This document shows positions 50,239 through 61,193 of a stretch of 64,000 nucleotides of DNA, in pieces. Every line of letters begins with the position of its first letter. The stretch's first letter is position 1. The DNA is from Pseudomonadota bacterium. Its GTDB lineage: Bacteria; Myxococcota_A; Polyangia; Polyangiales; Polyangiaceae. The notes under the pieces are model-generated. The model searched no databases and was not told the DNA's origin. It saw only the letters and a program-made list of their open reading frames with translations. The translations under genes and the position numbers were made by a program. The DNA lies in contig JAEWRL010000021.1 in NCBI GenBank assembly GCA_023398955.1, positions 1 through 64,000 on the forward strand. Direction: 5' to 3'.

Positions 50239-51043
50239 GGAGGGATGGACGCAATGGATCGTGGCTGCAGACGACCGTCACGTCGTCGCGTTCCTGCATT
50301 AAGCGCCTCAGCAGGGCGACTCCGTGGCACCAACGCTCGGGGTCGGAGTGGTCGAACCATGCGCGCCAGCGCGGCGGAGCCACCTCGTCACCCAATCGAA
50401 GGTCCTGCAGCGAAGCGACCGCGTCACCCGCGTGAAGCAACCATTGCTTCTCCTTGCGAACTGCGACGCCCACATGACCCGCGGTGTGGCCGGGAAGTGC
50501 GATGAGGCGGACGTCAGCCTCGAGCCCCGGCAACGGCATCGTGGCGGGCAGCCCGAACCAGCGCTCTTCGAACTCGCCATAGCGCCGCCAACGAACGCGG
50601 TGGGACCATTGAGCGCGGCGGTATCGCAGCTTGGATGCAATGCTGGGCGAATGATCGGCCGCTTCGAGCTCGGCGTGGTTTGCATGCACGACGGCGTCCG
50701 GAAAATCAGCGAGTCCGCCTGCGCAGTCGGGGTCGAGGTGCGTCAGCACGATGTCCGTGACGTCATTCCGTTGGTAGCCGAGGTTCTCGACCTGGATTGC
50801 GGCGCACTCGGCCGCTCGCAGCGAGGGGTGCCATGCGGCAAGGAAAACGGGGCCCAGGCGATGCCACGGGACGGCGACGTCTAGAAGACCGAGGCCGCTG
50901 TCGATCAAGATGAGGCGCCCTTCGGATTCGAGGAGCACACACCGACTCACGAGCAGGCCCGGCGCAAACCAGGGAGAACCTACCTCGATGCTGCCGCGCA
51001 CCGGAGGTTGGAGCGTTCCGCAGTTCAGAACGTGGAGCTGCAT
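50210..51043 (-). CDS. Metallo-beta-lactamase fold hydrolase with an altered metal site
   Basis: The 277-residue protein (ATG at 51043, MQLHVLNCGTL) has ILIDSGLG, IVLTHLDPDCAGGLADF, LPGHTAGHVGVAV and LLHAGDA, ending VVCSHDP. These are the five MBL blocks of lactonase-like enzymes. The first motif is normally THxHxDH; here it reads THLDPDC, with Asp in place of the second His, a known variant, and Cys in place of the last His, which is unusual. Substrate unknown. Overlaps mutY by 29 bases, so the pair is probably co-transcribed. Confidence 0.85.
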   Translation of the reverse strand: MQLHVLNCGTLQPPVRGSIEVGSPWFAPGLLVSRCVLLESEGRLILIDSGLGLLDVAVPWHRLGPVFLAAWHPSLRAAECAAIQVENLGYQRNDVTDIVLTHLDPDCAGGLADFPDAVVHANHAELEAADHSPSIASKLRYRRAQWSHRVRWRRYGEFEERWFGLPATMPLPGLEADVRLIALPGHTAGHVGVAVRKEKQWLLHAGDAVASLQDLRLGDEVAPPRWRAWFDHSDPERWCHGVALLRRLMQERDDVTVVCSHDPLRPSLHGIAIPPAS

Positions 51044-51319
51044 CGGGAGTGCCCTCCCTCCTCCCATCCATCGACGGCCCTCGCAACCGCCTCGCAACAG
51101 CAACGTCGGCAGCCTCGGAAGCGGATCTCGGGACGGCTGTCCGGGATGGTCATCGGAAAACCGGATTCCCGCGAGCAACACGGGGCGTCCTGGGCGCGGG
51201 GTGGCGGGGACCCCGGACGGGTGCTCAGCGACTGCAATTGCCTCGAGAACGCCCGCTGGGCGAGTTATCTCCGATTGCTCGCTGCATACCGGCTTTCATG
51301 CCATCCTGGCGTCTGAACG

Positions 51320-52429
51320 ATGACGGAACCCCGAGAGTTCCCGTTGACCGCTCTACGCACGGACGGATGGTTCGAGCGGGTGGGGCAGAGCATCGGCAGC
51401 TTCGACGCCCTTTGCGAGGTACTTGGCGCTCGCTTTTTTGCCTTCGCCTTGGTTACCGGCACGCAGATAACAGCGCTCACCATCGACAGGAGGAACCCCG
51501 AGCATACCTCCGTGGAGTTCGTGTCGGACGCCGCGGAGGACGGAGCGAATCACAAGGAGCGTCTGCCGTTGAGGGACTTCCGGCGGCGGCTCGTGCAATC
51601 GGTAACCGCGGAGCCTCTCGCCCCGGCTCCAGAGCAGGCGGACGACATCGACGGGCTCCAAGCGCACCTCGGGGTCCGCACGTTGCTGCTGGCGCCGCTG
51701 TTCGGTTACGCGTTGCAGTCCGCCGTGGTGCTGGGGGAGACGACCGAACTCGTCTTCGAGTACCAAGGGGAGCAGGCAACGCTCGAGCTGGCAGCCTTTC
51801 GAGCACGCCTACGTCAGCACGTCCTGGACGAATTTCAGCGGGCTTCCCGTTCGGGGCAACGCAGCTCCATCGAGCTGTCGCGCGTCGCGGAGGCGGAACA
51901 GGCCTCGCAGCAGGGAGATCACGCCAAGGTTGTGGAATTACTGGGCGCCTGGCCCGCGCCGCTGTCCATCTTCCTGAGGACGCCCGATGGGCAGGCACTC
52001 GGGCCAGAGAATCGATCACTCATCGCTCGGGGTCTCAGTTTGCTGGGCTCGGCCCTCACGGTTCAGGGCGAGCCCGCCCAGGGGGAGGAGGTGCTGCGCC
52101 TCGCGATTCAGTACGTGCCCCAGGGAGTGGTGGCAGGGGATGCCTATTTCAGGCTCGGTGCCGCGCTCGTCGATCAAGGGCGCTACGGAGAGGCGATCGC
52201 GCTCTTGCGCCGGGCCAGGAAGCTTGGGACGAGTGGGAAGCGTGTGCTACCGTTGCTGGTACGTTCCTTCATGGAACGTGAGCGGTGGCTCGCCGCGCTG
52301 GCAGCCATCCTTGATGCCCGCCGCATCGGATCCGATGATCCTGAGCTGGACGCTTCGGAAGCCGCCGTGGCGGAGCATCTGGGCCCAGCCCTGGAGCGCT
52401 GGCGCGAGCTGGTGGCTCCTGAAGAATGA
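51320..52429 (+). CDS. Hypothetical protein with TPR-like C-terminal half
   Basis: The 369-residue product has no signal peptide. The first 160 residues (EFPLTALRTDGWFERVGQSIGSF) form an alpha/beta region I do not recognise. From about residue 195, helical pairs follow: ASQQGDHAKVVELLG, LGSALTVQGEPAQGEEVLRLAI, YFRLGAALVDQGRYGEAIALLRRA, consistent with two or three tetratricopeptide repeats. Proteins like this usually act as binding partners. It precedes nuoA by about 230 bases but is unlikely to belong to the operon. Confidence 0.65.
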   Translation: MTEPREFPLTALRTDGWFERVGQSIGSFDALCEVLGARFFAFALVTGTQITALTIDRRNPEHTSVEFVSDAAEDGANHKERLPLRDFRRRLVQSVTAEPLAPAPEQADDIDGLQAHLGVRTLLLAPLFGYALQSAVVLGETTELVFEYQGEQATLELAAFRARLRQHVLDEFQRASRSGQRSSIELSRVAEAEQASQQGDHAKVVELLGAWPAPLSIFLRTPDGQALGPENRSLIARGLSLLGSALTVQGEPAQGEEVLRLAIQYVPQGVVAGDAYFRLGAALVDQGRYGEAIALLRRARKLGTSGKRVLPLLVRSFMERERWLAALAAILDARRIGSDDPELDASEAAVAEHLGPALERWRELVAPEE

Positions 52430-52657
52430 AGGCTGCGGAGCGCCACAGAAGAGCTCGCCGGCGCACCGTCCGGGGGGGTGAGTCTTTGGGGCGGTGCCCT
52501 CGCCAACGCCGCTGCTTCCTCCGTTTCGCCCCGCAATCCGTGGTGATCTCGAGGACACGGGGAGACCGTGATTGACAGCTCCCCGGGCCGGGCACTAGAT
52601 CTGCGCCGTTCTGTGATTTCGAGGCTTTAGAGCACGTTGGTGCCACCCGAGGAGACC

Positions 52658-53017
52658 ATGCTCGAATTGTATCTCCCCATGTTCCTGATGTTCGGGGTCG
52701 CGGGGCTCATCTGCGCCGTCTTCTTCTTCGGTGGTGCGCTGCTCGGTCCAAAGAACCCGACCCCCGAGAAGATGATGCCGTACGAGTGCGGCAACGACAG
52801 CGACGGAGCGAAGGGGGTCAAGCTGAGTGTCAAGTTCTACTTGACCGCGATCATTTTCGTGGTCTTCGACATCGAGGTCGTCTTCATGTATCCGTGGGCT
52901 GCTCTGTTCAAGGATTTGGGGTGGCCCGGTTTCGCGGCTATGGTGAGCTTCATCTCGGCCCTGCTCGTTGCGCTAGCCTACTGCTGGAAGAAGGGAGCAC
53001 TGGAATGGGAGAAGTAA
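52658..53017 (+). CDS. nuoA: NADH-quinone oxidoreductase subunit A
   Basis: NuoA is a small membrane subunit of complex I near the quinone site. I choose the ATG at 52658, since GGAG at 52651 is correctly spaced; a GTG at 52637 would add 7 residues. The 119-residue protein has three helices and the family's YECGNDSDGAK block followed by VKFYLTAIIFVVFDIEVVFMYPW. It overlaps nuoB by 13 bases. Confidence 0.97.
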   Translation: MLELYLPMFLMFGVAGLICAVFFFGGALLGPKNPTPEKMMPYECGNDSDGAKGVKLSVKFYLTAIIFVVFDIEVVFMYPWAALFKDLGWPGFAAMVSFISALLVALAYCWKKGALEWEK

Positions 53018-53583
53018 GACCCACCCGCACAGAGACTGTCCAGCTGAGCGAGGGACAGGGATTTGCCACCACGCGATTCGGCGATCTGCTCGGTTGGGCG
53101 AAGAAGTACTCGCTCTTCATGTACCCGTTCGTCACGGCCTGCTGCGGCATGGAATTCATGGCCGTATCGAGCCCGCGCTATGACTTTTCTCGGTTTGGAT
53201 CCGAAGCGCCTCGTTTCTCTCCCAGACAAAGCGATCTGCTCTGGGTGGTCGGCACCATCAGCCAGCGGCAGGCGCCAGTCCTGAAGCGAATCTACGAGCA
53301 GATGGCCGACCCGAAGTATGTCCTCGCCTTTGGAACCTGCGCATCCAGTGGCGGATTCTACGACAACTACACGACCGTTCCAGGCATCGACAAGATCATC
53401 CCTTGTGACGTCTATATCCCCGGCTGTCCGCCGCGCCCGGAAGCCGTGCTGGACGGCTTGATGCTCTTGCAGGACAAGATACAACGGGGAGATCGCACTC
53501 CCGGCATCGTCAAGCCCCGCTTCGATCCCCTCGAGAACCCAACGATGGGCGTCGTGAAGCTGCGGCGCTCCAAGCACGGCTGA
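53005..53583 (+). CDS. nuoB: NADH-quinone oxidoreductase subunit B
   Basis: NuoB carries the N2 4Fe-4S cluster that gives electrons to quinone. The 192-residue protein has the adjacent Cys pair in TACCGMEFMA, FGTCASSGGFYDNY and VYIPGCPPRPEAVLDGL, giving all four ligands. The ATG lies inside nuoA, 13 bases before its stop. Confidence 0.98.
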   Translation: MGEVRPTRTETVQLSEGQGFATTRFGDLLGWAKKYSLFMYPFVTACCGMEFMAVSSPRYDFSRFGSEAPRFSPRQSDLLWVVGTISQRQAPVLKRIYEQMADPKYVLAFGTCASSGGFYDNYTTVPGIDKIIPCDVYIPGCPPRPEAVLDGLMLLQDKIQRGDRTPGIVKPRFDPLENPTMGVVKLRRSKHG

Positions 53584-53628
53584 GCACCGGTTCGTCCCCC
53601 GCTCGTGAACCCAGCGCGAAAGGTCAGC

Positions 53629-54233
53629 ATGGCTTACAACCTCGTCGAGCTCATCCGCCAACACTTTCCCGATGCTTTCTTGGAGACCCACGCTCAGCAC
53701 GGCGACGAGACCGTTGTCGTCGTGGCATCCAGCTGGAAGCCCGTGGCGACGTTTCTCCGCGATGATCCGCGTGCGGACATGCGAATGCTCATCGATCTGA
53801 CTGGCGTCGATTACCCGGACAGGCTTCCCCGCTTCGAGGTGGTTGCACACCTCTACTCACTGAGCCTCGGGCATCGCCTACGCCTCAAGGCTCGCGTTGG
53901 TGATGCCGACGGCAACGGAGCGCATATCGCGTCCCTCGCGGACGTCTGGGCAAGCGCAAACTGGGCGGAGCGCGAGTGTTACGACCTGCTCGGCATACAC
54001 TTCGATGGCCACCCCGATCTGCGTCGCATTCTGCTATACCCAGAGTTCGAAGGACACCCGCTCCGAAAGGACTATCCGGCGAACTACGTCCAGCCGCTGG
54101 TGCCCTATCGTGATGTCGCCAACATCGGGAAGGTGCCACCCTTTGGGCCAGACGAGGGAATGAGCTTCGGTCGCCAAACTCACGCGGGCTTCAATCTCCG
54201 CGGGACCCGACCATCTGACGACGAGGTGCTCTG

Positions 54234-54234
<1 letters not shown>
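53629..54234 (+). CDS. nuoC: NADH-quinone oxidoreductase subunit C
   Basis: NuoC is part of the peripheral arm. The 201-residue protein starts at the ATG at 53629 (MAYNLVELIRQHFPD); a GTG at 53605 is an alternative. It has SLADVWASANWAERECYDLLGIHFDGHPDLRRILLY and GHPLRKDYP, the 30-kDa-subunit signature. Its stop overlaps the nuoD ATG (TGATG), so the two are coupled. Confidence 0.97.
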
Positions 54235-55448
<1,214 letters not shown>

Positions 55449-55463
55449 GCGTGTGAGAGACTT

Positions 55464-57068
55464 ATGCCCAGCTTCAAGCTAGATGGACAGACGGTCCCCT
55501 TCGAACCAGGGGACACGATCATTCGGGCGGCGCACCGCGTCGGGATCGACATTCCCCACTACTGCTGGCACCCGGGGCTCACGGTGGCCGCCAATTGCCG
55601 GATGTGTTTGGTAGAGCTGGCGCCACCTCCAGGCAGGCGCGCCATGATGCTGGACGTGCTCCGCTACGACGCCGACAAGGGTGAGTACGTCAAAGCGGCG
55701 AAACCCAAGCTGGTGCCCGCATGCCAACAGGCTGCGAGTGAAGGCATGGAGGTCAAGAGCCAGTCGAGCGAGCACGTTGCCGAGGCGCGAGCGGCGGTGC
55801 AAGAGTTCTTGCTGCTCAATCATCCCGTCGACTGTCCGATCTGCGATCAAGCGGGTGAGTGCCGGCTTCAGGACTATTGGCTCACCGCGTCGCGCAGGGG
55901 CAAGCGCATGCACGATGAACCGGTGCACAAGCCGAAGGCCGTTTCGTTCGGACCGACCATCGTCTATGACGCGGAGCGCTGCATCGTCTGTACTCGCTGC
56001 ATTCGCGTGTGCAACGAGCTCGCGAAGGATCCCGTACTGAGCGTGAGGGAGCGCGGAAACCTCAATGAGATTGCCGTCGCACCGGGACGTGAGCTCGATC
56101 ACAACTACACCCTCATGACGGAGTACGTCTGCCCGGTAGGTGCGCTGACTGCCAAAGACTTCCGCTTCAAGGCCCGAGTTTGGTTCCTGCGCACTTCGAG
56201 GGGCATCTGCACCGGGTGCTCCCGAGGGTGCAACAGTTTCATCGACTACGATCCTCGAAACAATACGGTGTACCGCTACCGGCCCAGACAGAACCTCGCG
56301 GTCAACCAATATTGGATGTGTGACAAGGGGATGCTGGATTACCAACGCATCCACGCGGATCGCATCCTGGAAGCAAGGGTCGATGGTGCCCCGACCACAG
56401 TCGTTGCAGCGATGGAACGGGCTCGCGACGTACTGCGTGGAGCGCCAGCGGGGAAGCTTGGGATCGTACTGAGCGCTCAGCACTGCCAGGAGGACAACCT
56501 TCTACTGCTGGAGCTGGGACGGAAGGTGCTCGGCGTGGACACCTTCTACTTCAGTGCCCGTCCCGATGCAGAGGGCGACGGCGTGCTCATGACCGGGGAT
56601 CGTAATCCCAATCGTCGCGGGCTTCACGAGCTGCAAGGGGCTCGCGACTTGCGTGATTTCGCCGCGCTCGCCAGTGACATCGACGCAGGGGCCGTCACTC
56701 ACCTCTTGGTTCTCGGTTCCCACGCATCGCTTCCCGAGCGCGAGGCGGCGCTTGGGCGTTCAGGGCTTTCGGTCGTGGCTATCGCAAGTCACGAAGGGCC
56801 GTTCGTGAGGCATGCCACCGCCGTGCTGCCTGCTAGCAGCTGGGCGGAGTACGACGGCATTTTCGTCAATCTCGACGGCATCGCGCAGAAGAGCGAGCGC
56901 GCCATCTCTCCGCTGGGCGACTCGCTGCCGGCGTGGAAGCTCCTCGCGGATTTGGCCCGCGCGCTGGGCAAACCGTTCCCCTATAAGAAGCTTTCAGAAG
57001 TCCGGGCTGTCCTGGGCTACGAGTCATCCCCGAATGAGCCCACGCAACTCGAGGGAACCAGGAGCTAA
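55464..57068 (+). CDS. nuoG: NADH-quinone oxidoreductase subunit G, short form
   Basis: This 534-residue protein holds the peripheral-arm iron-sulfur chain: a 2Fe-2S site (HYCWHPGLTVAANCRMC plus ACQQAA), N5 with its His ligand (HPVDCPICDQAGEC), N4 (CIVCTRCIRVC) and an extra C-X2-C-X3-C-X29-C group (CTGCSRGC) like the N7 cluster. The C-terminal molybdopterin-like region is reduced to about 250 residues, so the chain is much shorter than in E. coli (about 900). Confidence 0.95.
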   Translation: MPSFKLDGQTVPFEPGDTIIRAAHRVGIDIPHYCWHPGLTVAANCRMCLVELAPPPGRRAMMLDVLRYDADKGEYVKAAKPKLVPACQQAASEGMEVKSQSSEHVAEARAAVQEFLLLNHPVDCPICDQAGECRLQDYWLTASRRGKRMHDEPVHKPKAVSFGPTIVYDAERCIVCTRCIRVCNELAKDPVLSVRERGNLNEIAVAPGRELDHNYTLMTEYVCPVGALTAKDFRFKARVWFLRTSRGICTGCSRGCNSFIDYDPRNNTVYRYRPRQNLAVNQYWMCDKGMLDYQRIHADRILEARVDGAPTTVVAAMERARDVLRGAPAGKLGIVLSAQHCQEDNLLLLELGRKVLGVDTFYFSARPDAEGDGVLMTGDRNPNRRGLHELQGARDLRDFAALASDIDAGAVTHLLVLGSHASLPEREAALGRSGLSVVAIASHEGPFVRHATAVLPASSWAEYDGIFVNLDGIAQKSERAISPLGDSLPAWKLLADLARALGKPFPYKKLSEVRAVLGYESSPNEPTQLEGTRS

Positions 57069-57071
57069 CGC

Positions 57072-58847
57072 ATGACGGTTCTGGATGTATTGCTGCACAC
57101 TGCCAAGGCTGTAGCTGTCGTGCTGTTCGGGCTCGGGCTGGGAGGCCTGCTGACATGGGCTGATCGGCGACAGGGCGCCATGATTCAGGACCGCATCGGC
57201 CCCAATCGGGCCGTGGTCTTCCTCCCCAAAGGGCTTGCCATGGCTGGCCTGTTGCTCCCTGCGCTGGCGATTGCAGCGCTGGCTGTTTGGCTGGTCATGG
57301 CCTTCCCTGTCGAAGGGGAGGAGCGAGCTTCCAGGGCAATCCTCTACTTGCACCTTGCCGTGGCAGCCCTGTGGGTCACCGGCTTGATCATTGCCGGCCG
57401 CGTGCGGGTGCGCGGACCGAACGGTAGCTTCGATCGGTTCCTGGAGAGCATCGGGGACCCGCGGCGCATCGTGTACGCAGGCCTGTTGCTGCACGCCCTC
57501 ATCATTGCAGCCGCCGCGGTCTTCGACGGCACGGCGTTGGGCGACGGTATCGTGGAGGTGGGGTACCGGTCGAGTCCAGCGCTCTTCGCGTTCGCTGTCG
57601 TGGGTGGAGCGGCCTACGCTGCCTGGAGCCTCCGCAATCATGAGAAGGTCGGGCTCCGTATGCTGGGACTGCTACACCCGGCCGCTGACGGCCTGAAGAC
57701 GATGTTCAAAGAGGACTTCGTTCCACCGGGTGCAGACCGCTTCCTGCACGGGCTGGCCCCCTTCATCGCCTTTTTTCCAGCGCTCGTGCTGCTCGCGGTG
57801 GTTCCGTTCGGGGACTCGGTTTGCTTGGTTGCCGATCGCGCCGGAGACATTCTGGGCGTCGCGACGAACGTGCCAGCCACAGGAGAGTGCCGTGGTCCGA
57901 TGGTGCCACTGCAGGTTCTGAGCGCGAACGTCGGAATCCTCTTCTTCTTCGCGATGGCTGGGACTGGCATCGTCGGTGCGGCGTTGGCGGGGTGGTCGAG
58001 TGACAACAAGTTCAGTCTGCTCGGTGGACTCCGCGCCGCGGGGCAAATGGTGTCCTACGAGGTGACCCTGGGCCTGACTCTGATCGGTGTGTTCATGATC
58101 TACGGAACGCTGCGCATCGACCACATGGTTCAGTGGCAGGCAGCGAATACTTGGGGCATCTTCGTCCAGCCCTTCGCGTTCATCCTCTTCTTTGCTGCGG
58201 CAATCGCGGAGACCAAGCGGACGCCTTTCGATCTACCCGAAGGTGAAAGCGAGATCGTCGCCGGATACTTCACCGAGTACTCCGGAATGAAGTTCGCCAT
58301 GTTCTTCTTCGCCGAGTACGTCACGATGGTCACCGCGTCGGCCTTGATGGTTTCGCTGTTCTTCGGCGGGTGGCACCTGCCATTCCTCGATCCGGATGGG
58401 CTGCGTGTGGCCCTCGGGGATACTGTCTACTTCGAAGCCGCGCTGCCGCACGGACTCGTCATCCTGCTCGGGGTCTTGGGGTTCGTGGGTAAGACGGTCG
58501 TACTCTGCTGGGTGCAGCTGACAGTGCGCTGGACGCTGCCTCGCTTCCGCTACGACCAGCTGATGAGTCTGTGTTGGAAGAAGCTACTCCCCGCATCCCT
58601 CGTCAATATCCTCGCGACGGGTCTGGTCGTGCTAGCGGTGCTGAGCGCAGGCACGCATGTCCAAGCCGCACTCGTTTACCTGGGAGACGTGACGGAGTTG
58701 GTCGTGGCATTAGCAGGCGCCGCGGCGTTCGTCGCGCTGCTACTCTTCATGCTCACGCCAGCCGAATACCGACCCATGCCAGGGACATCCTCCGTCAACT
58801 ACGCGCGTTTCGTCGGACGGACGCGCTCGGCCCGAATGGGAGCTTGA
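57072..58847 (+). CDS. nuoH: NADH-quinone oxidoreductase subunit H with a large insertion
   Basis: NuoH is the membrane subunit that joins the quinone site to the proton path. Usual length is about 320-430; this one is 591. The first helix and RIGPNR (residues 41-46) are normal, and GLLHPAADGLKTMFKEDF (199-216) resumes the family pattern, where only some 8-10 residues usually separate the two. The roughly 145 intervening residues contain about four hydrophobic helices. The later core (SDNKFSLLGGLRAAGQMVSYE, ETKRTPFDLPEGESEIVAGYFTEYSGMKFAMFF) is typical. Confidence 0.93.
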   Translation: MTVLDVLLHTAKAVAVVLFGLGLGGLLTWADRRQGAMIQDRIGPNRAVVFLPKGLAMAGLLLPALAIAALAVWLVMAFPVEGEERASRAILYLHLAVAALWVTGLIIAGRVRVRGPNGSFDRFLESIGDPRRIVYAGLLLHALIIAAAAVFDGTALGDGIVEVGYRSSPALFAFAVVGGAAYAAWSLRNHEKVGLRMLGLLHPAADGLKTMFKEDFVPPGADRFLHGLAPFIAFFPALVLLAVVPFGDSVCLVADRAGDILGVATNVPATGECRGPMVPLQVLSANVGILFFFAMAGTGIVGAALAGWSSDNKFSLLGGLRAAGQMVSYEVTLGLTLIGVFMIYGTLRIDHMVQWQAANTWGIFVQPFAFILFFAAAIAETKRTPFDLPEGESEIVAGYFTEYSGMKFAMFFFAEYVTMVTASALMVSLFFGGWHLPFLDPDGLRVALGDTVYFEAALPHGLVILLGVLGFVGKTVVLCWVQLTVRWTLPRFRYDQLMSLCWKKLLPASLVNILATGLVVLAVLSAGTHVQAALVYLGDVTELVVALAGAAAFVALLLFMLTPAEYRPMPGTSSVNYARFVGRTRSARMGA

Positions 58848-58850
58848 CCA

Positions 58851-59507
58851 ATGACTGAACCGCTAGGGCCGCGCAAGGTCGTCGGGGTTCCGGTGCACCG
58901 CACGGAGCGCACCGCGACAGTGCAGGCGTACTTCCCCGAGGTTGCCCGCGGGCTCGGGATCACCATGCGTCACTTCTTTCGGAACACGAAGGAAATGGCT
59001 CTGGGGCAGCGTCCAGATCCGAACACGGAGGCGATCAACGAGGGGGTGAACACCATCTCCTATCCCGAGCAACGGCGTCCCTATCCTGCCCGTTTTCGCG
59101 GGCAGCATCGGCTGATGCACCGTGAAGACGGGTCCCCACGTTGCGTGGCCTGCCTTTGTTGCTCGACGGCGTGCCCGGCGCAGTGCATCCACATCGAGCC
59201 CGCGGAGTACCCGGAGGGCGATCCTCGTCGCGGGTACGAGCGCTATCCGGCTCGGTTCGTCATCGACGAGCTACGCTGCATCTTCTGTGGCTTCTGCGTC
59301 GAGGCGTGCCCTTGTGACGCCATCCGGATGGACACGGGCATCCATGCCGTCCCGTACGACTCGCGGGACCAGTTCATCTACGAGAAAGATGTGCTGATGA
59401 CATTTCCCGGGCGCGACGGCACGTACCAGACCGAGAACCCCCGGCACGAGCCGGGAGAGGCGACCCATCCCGGCATCGATCGCGCGCACCACGGACACAA
59501 AGATTAG
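58851..59507 (+). CDS. nuoI: NADH-quinone oxidoreductase subunit I
   Basis: NuoI carries clusters N6a and N6b. The 218-residue protein has two 4Fe-4S motifs, CVACLCCSTACP and CIFCGFCVEACPCDA, and YPARFRGQHRL and RYPARFVIDELRC around them. It has a longer N-terminus than most. It is the last gene of the nuo operon here; the next gene is gatB after 250 bases. Confidence 0.97.
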   Translation: MTEPLGPRKVVGVPVHRTERTATVQAYFPEVARGLGITMRHFFRNTKEMALGQRPDPNTEAINEGVNTISYPEQRRPYPARFRGQHRLMHREDGSPRCVACLCCSTACPAQCIHIEPAEYPEGDPRRGYERYPARFVIDELRCIFCGFCVEACPCDAIRMDTGIHAVPYDSRDQFIYEKDVLMTFPGRDGTYQTENPRHEPGEATHPGIDRAHHGHKD

Positions 59508-59756
59508 GGTGTGTGCGAGCAGCCCATGACGCCGGCCGCGGCGTCGTGGCGAGTGTCATCGCGTTCCGCTTCGCGAGGCGTCGGGCCCCGTTGAGTACGG
59601 TGCACAGGGGTTCGATCCCGCCAGCGCGCTTTGCGTATTCATCGTCGAGGTGGCCGGCCAGTTTGCGACGAACCTGGCGTGCCCGATCGCGCCAGCGCGC
59701 TGAGCAACAGTCGGCGTGGTTGACCCATGCAGCGCTCGGAGTAGTAAAGCTCCACC

Positions 59757-61193
59757 GTGTCGACGCACTACGAGACTGTTATCGGGTTGGAGATCCACGC
59801 GCAGCTGCTTTCGCGCACGAAGCTATTCTGTCCGTGCTCCACAGCATTCGGGGGTACGCCGAACTCGAATGTTTGCCCCGTGTGCCTCGGCTTGCCCGGA
59901 TCCCTTCCCGTGCTGAACCGCGCGGCCGTGCAGATGGCCGTACGGGCGGGGTTGGCACTCGATTGTGAGATCCAGCGCAGCAGCGTGTTCGCCCGTAAGA
60001 ACTACTTTTATCCCGACCTGCCGAAGGGTTACCAGATAAGCCAGTACGAAGAGCCGTTGGCAACCAATGGCCATCTCGAGATTGAGGTCGATGGCGTGAG
60101 GCGACGCGTTGGGATCATCCGGATTCACATGGAAGAGGACGCGGGCAAGAACGTTCACGGTGTGGGCGGCGACTCGCTTGTGGACCTCAACCGCACGGGT
60201 GTGCCGCTCATCGAGATCGTCAGCGCGCCCGACATGCGCAGCAGCGCCGAAGCTGCTGCCTACATGAAGGCGCTACGAGACGTCTTGGTCTTCATCGGTG
60301 TGAACGACGGCAACCTCCAAGAAGGGAGCTTCCGTTGCGACGCGAACGTCTCGATTCGTCGGTGCGGCGACGAGAAGCTGGGAACCCGGTGCGAGCTGAA
60401 GAACCTCAACTCTTTCAGGTTCGTTCAGAGGGCCATCGAAGCCGAAGTTGCTCGACAGGTGGGGATCGTCGAGACCGGTGGCTACGTGCAGCAGGAGACC
60501 CGTGCGTTCGACCCGGAGACAGGGCTCACGCGCACCCTTCGCTCCAAAGAGGAGGCGCACGACTACCGCTACTTCCCGGAGCCCGACCTGCCCCCGATGA
60601 TCGTCGAGGAGGCCCTGGTGGAGGCCCAACGGGAGCAGCTGGGGGAGCTGCCGAATGCTGTGCGGGCACGCTGGACGGGAGAGCTGGGCCTCAGTGTTCA
60701 GACCGCTGCGACCCTGAGTCAGCACCCCGGTTACGTGCGGTTCTTCGAGCGCGCCCGAGAGCACTGCAGTGATGTCATCCGGTTGGCGAACTGGATGCAG
60801 ACGGAGGTGCTGCGGAGCGCGAAGTTGCACGGTCTCGACGCGGAGTTCACGGTAACCCCGGAACAGCTGGCAGAATTGGTTTCACTAGTCGAGTCGGGCA
60901 AGATAAACGGCAAGATCGCCAAGCAAGTCTTCTCCGCCATGGAGGGCACGACGCGCAGCGCCAAAGAGGTCGTCGAGGAGCTCGGGGTGGCACCGATGGC
61001 AGACGCCGCGGCCGTCGAGGACATGTGCCGCGCTCTGCTGGCATCCCACCCCGAGCAGGCCGCCGCCGTGCGCGCCGGGAAGAAGGGCATCATCGGGTTC
61101 TTCGTAGGGAAGATCATGCAACAGACCAAGGGCTCGGCCGATCCGCGTCTCGTCAACGAAACCCTCGAGAAGCTCCTTGGGAGCGGCGCGTGA
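59757..61193 (+). CDS. gatB: Aspartyl/glutamyl-tRNA amidotransferase subunit B
   Basis: GatB with GatA and GatC turns misacylated Glu-tRNA(Gln) or Asp-tRNA(Asn) into the amide form. The GTG-started 478-residue protein has YETVIGLEIHAQLLSRTKLFCPCST, NVCPVCLGLPGSLPVLN with the zinc cysteines, ARKNYFYPDLPKGYQISQYE and a C-terminal YqeY-like helical domain (LASHPEQAAAVRAGKKGIIGFFVGKIMQQTKG). gatA and gatC are not in the window. Its stop overlaps the mtnA GTG. Confidence 0.98.
   Translation: MSTHYETVIGLEIHAQLLSRTKLFCPCSTAFGGTPNSNVCPVCLGLPGSLPVLNRAAVQMAVRAGLALDCEIQRSSVFARKNYFYPDLPKGYQISQYEEPLATNGHLEIEVDGVRRRVGIIRIHMEEDAGKNVHGVGGDSLVDLNRTGVPLIEIVSAPDMRSSAEAAAYMKALRDVLVFIGVNDGNLQEGSFRCDANVSIRRCGDEKLGTRCELKNLNSFRFVQRAIEAEVARQVGIVETGGYVQQETRAFDPETGLTRTLRSKEEAHDYRYFPEPDLPPMIVEEALVEAQREQLGELPNAVRARWTGELGLSVQTAATLSQHPGYVRFFERAREHCSDVIRLANWMQTEVLRSAKLHGLDAEFTVTPEQLAELVSLVESGKINGKIAKQVFSAMEGTTRSAKEVVEELGVAPMADAAAVEDMCRALLASHPEQAAAVRAGKKGIIGFFVGKIMQQTKGSADPRLVNETLEKLLGSGA

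Noticed and set aside
59557..59580. Short inverted repeat after nuoI (GACGCC and GGCGTC) as a terminator
   Set aside because: Only a 6-bp stem with no T-run, weak compared with the hairpin after aceE.
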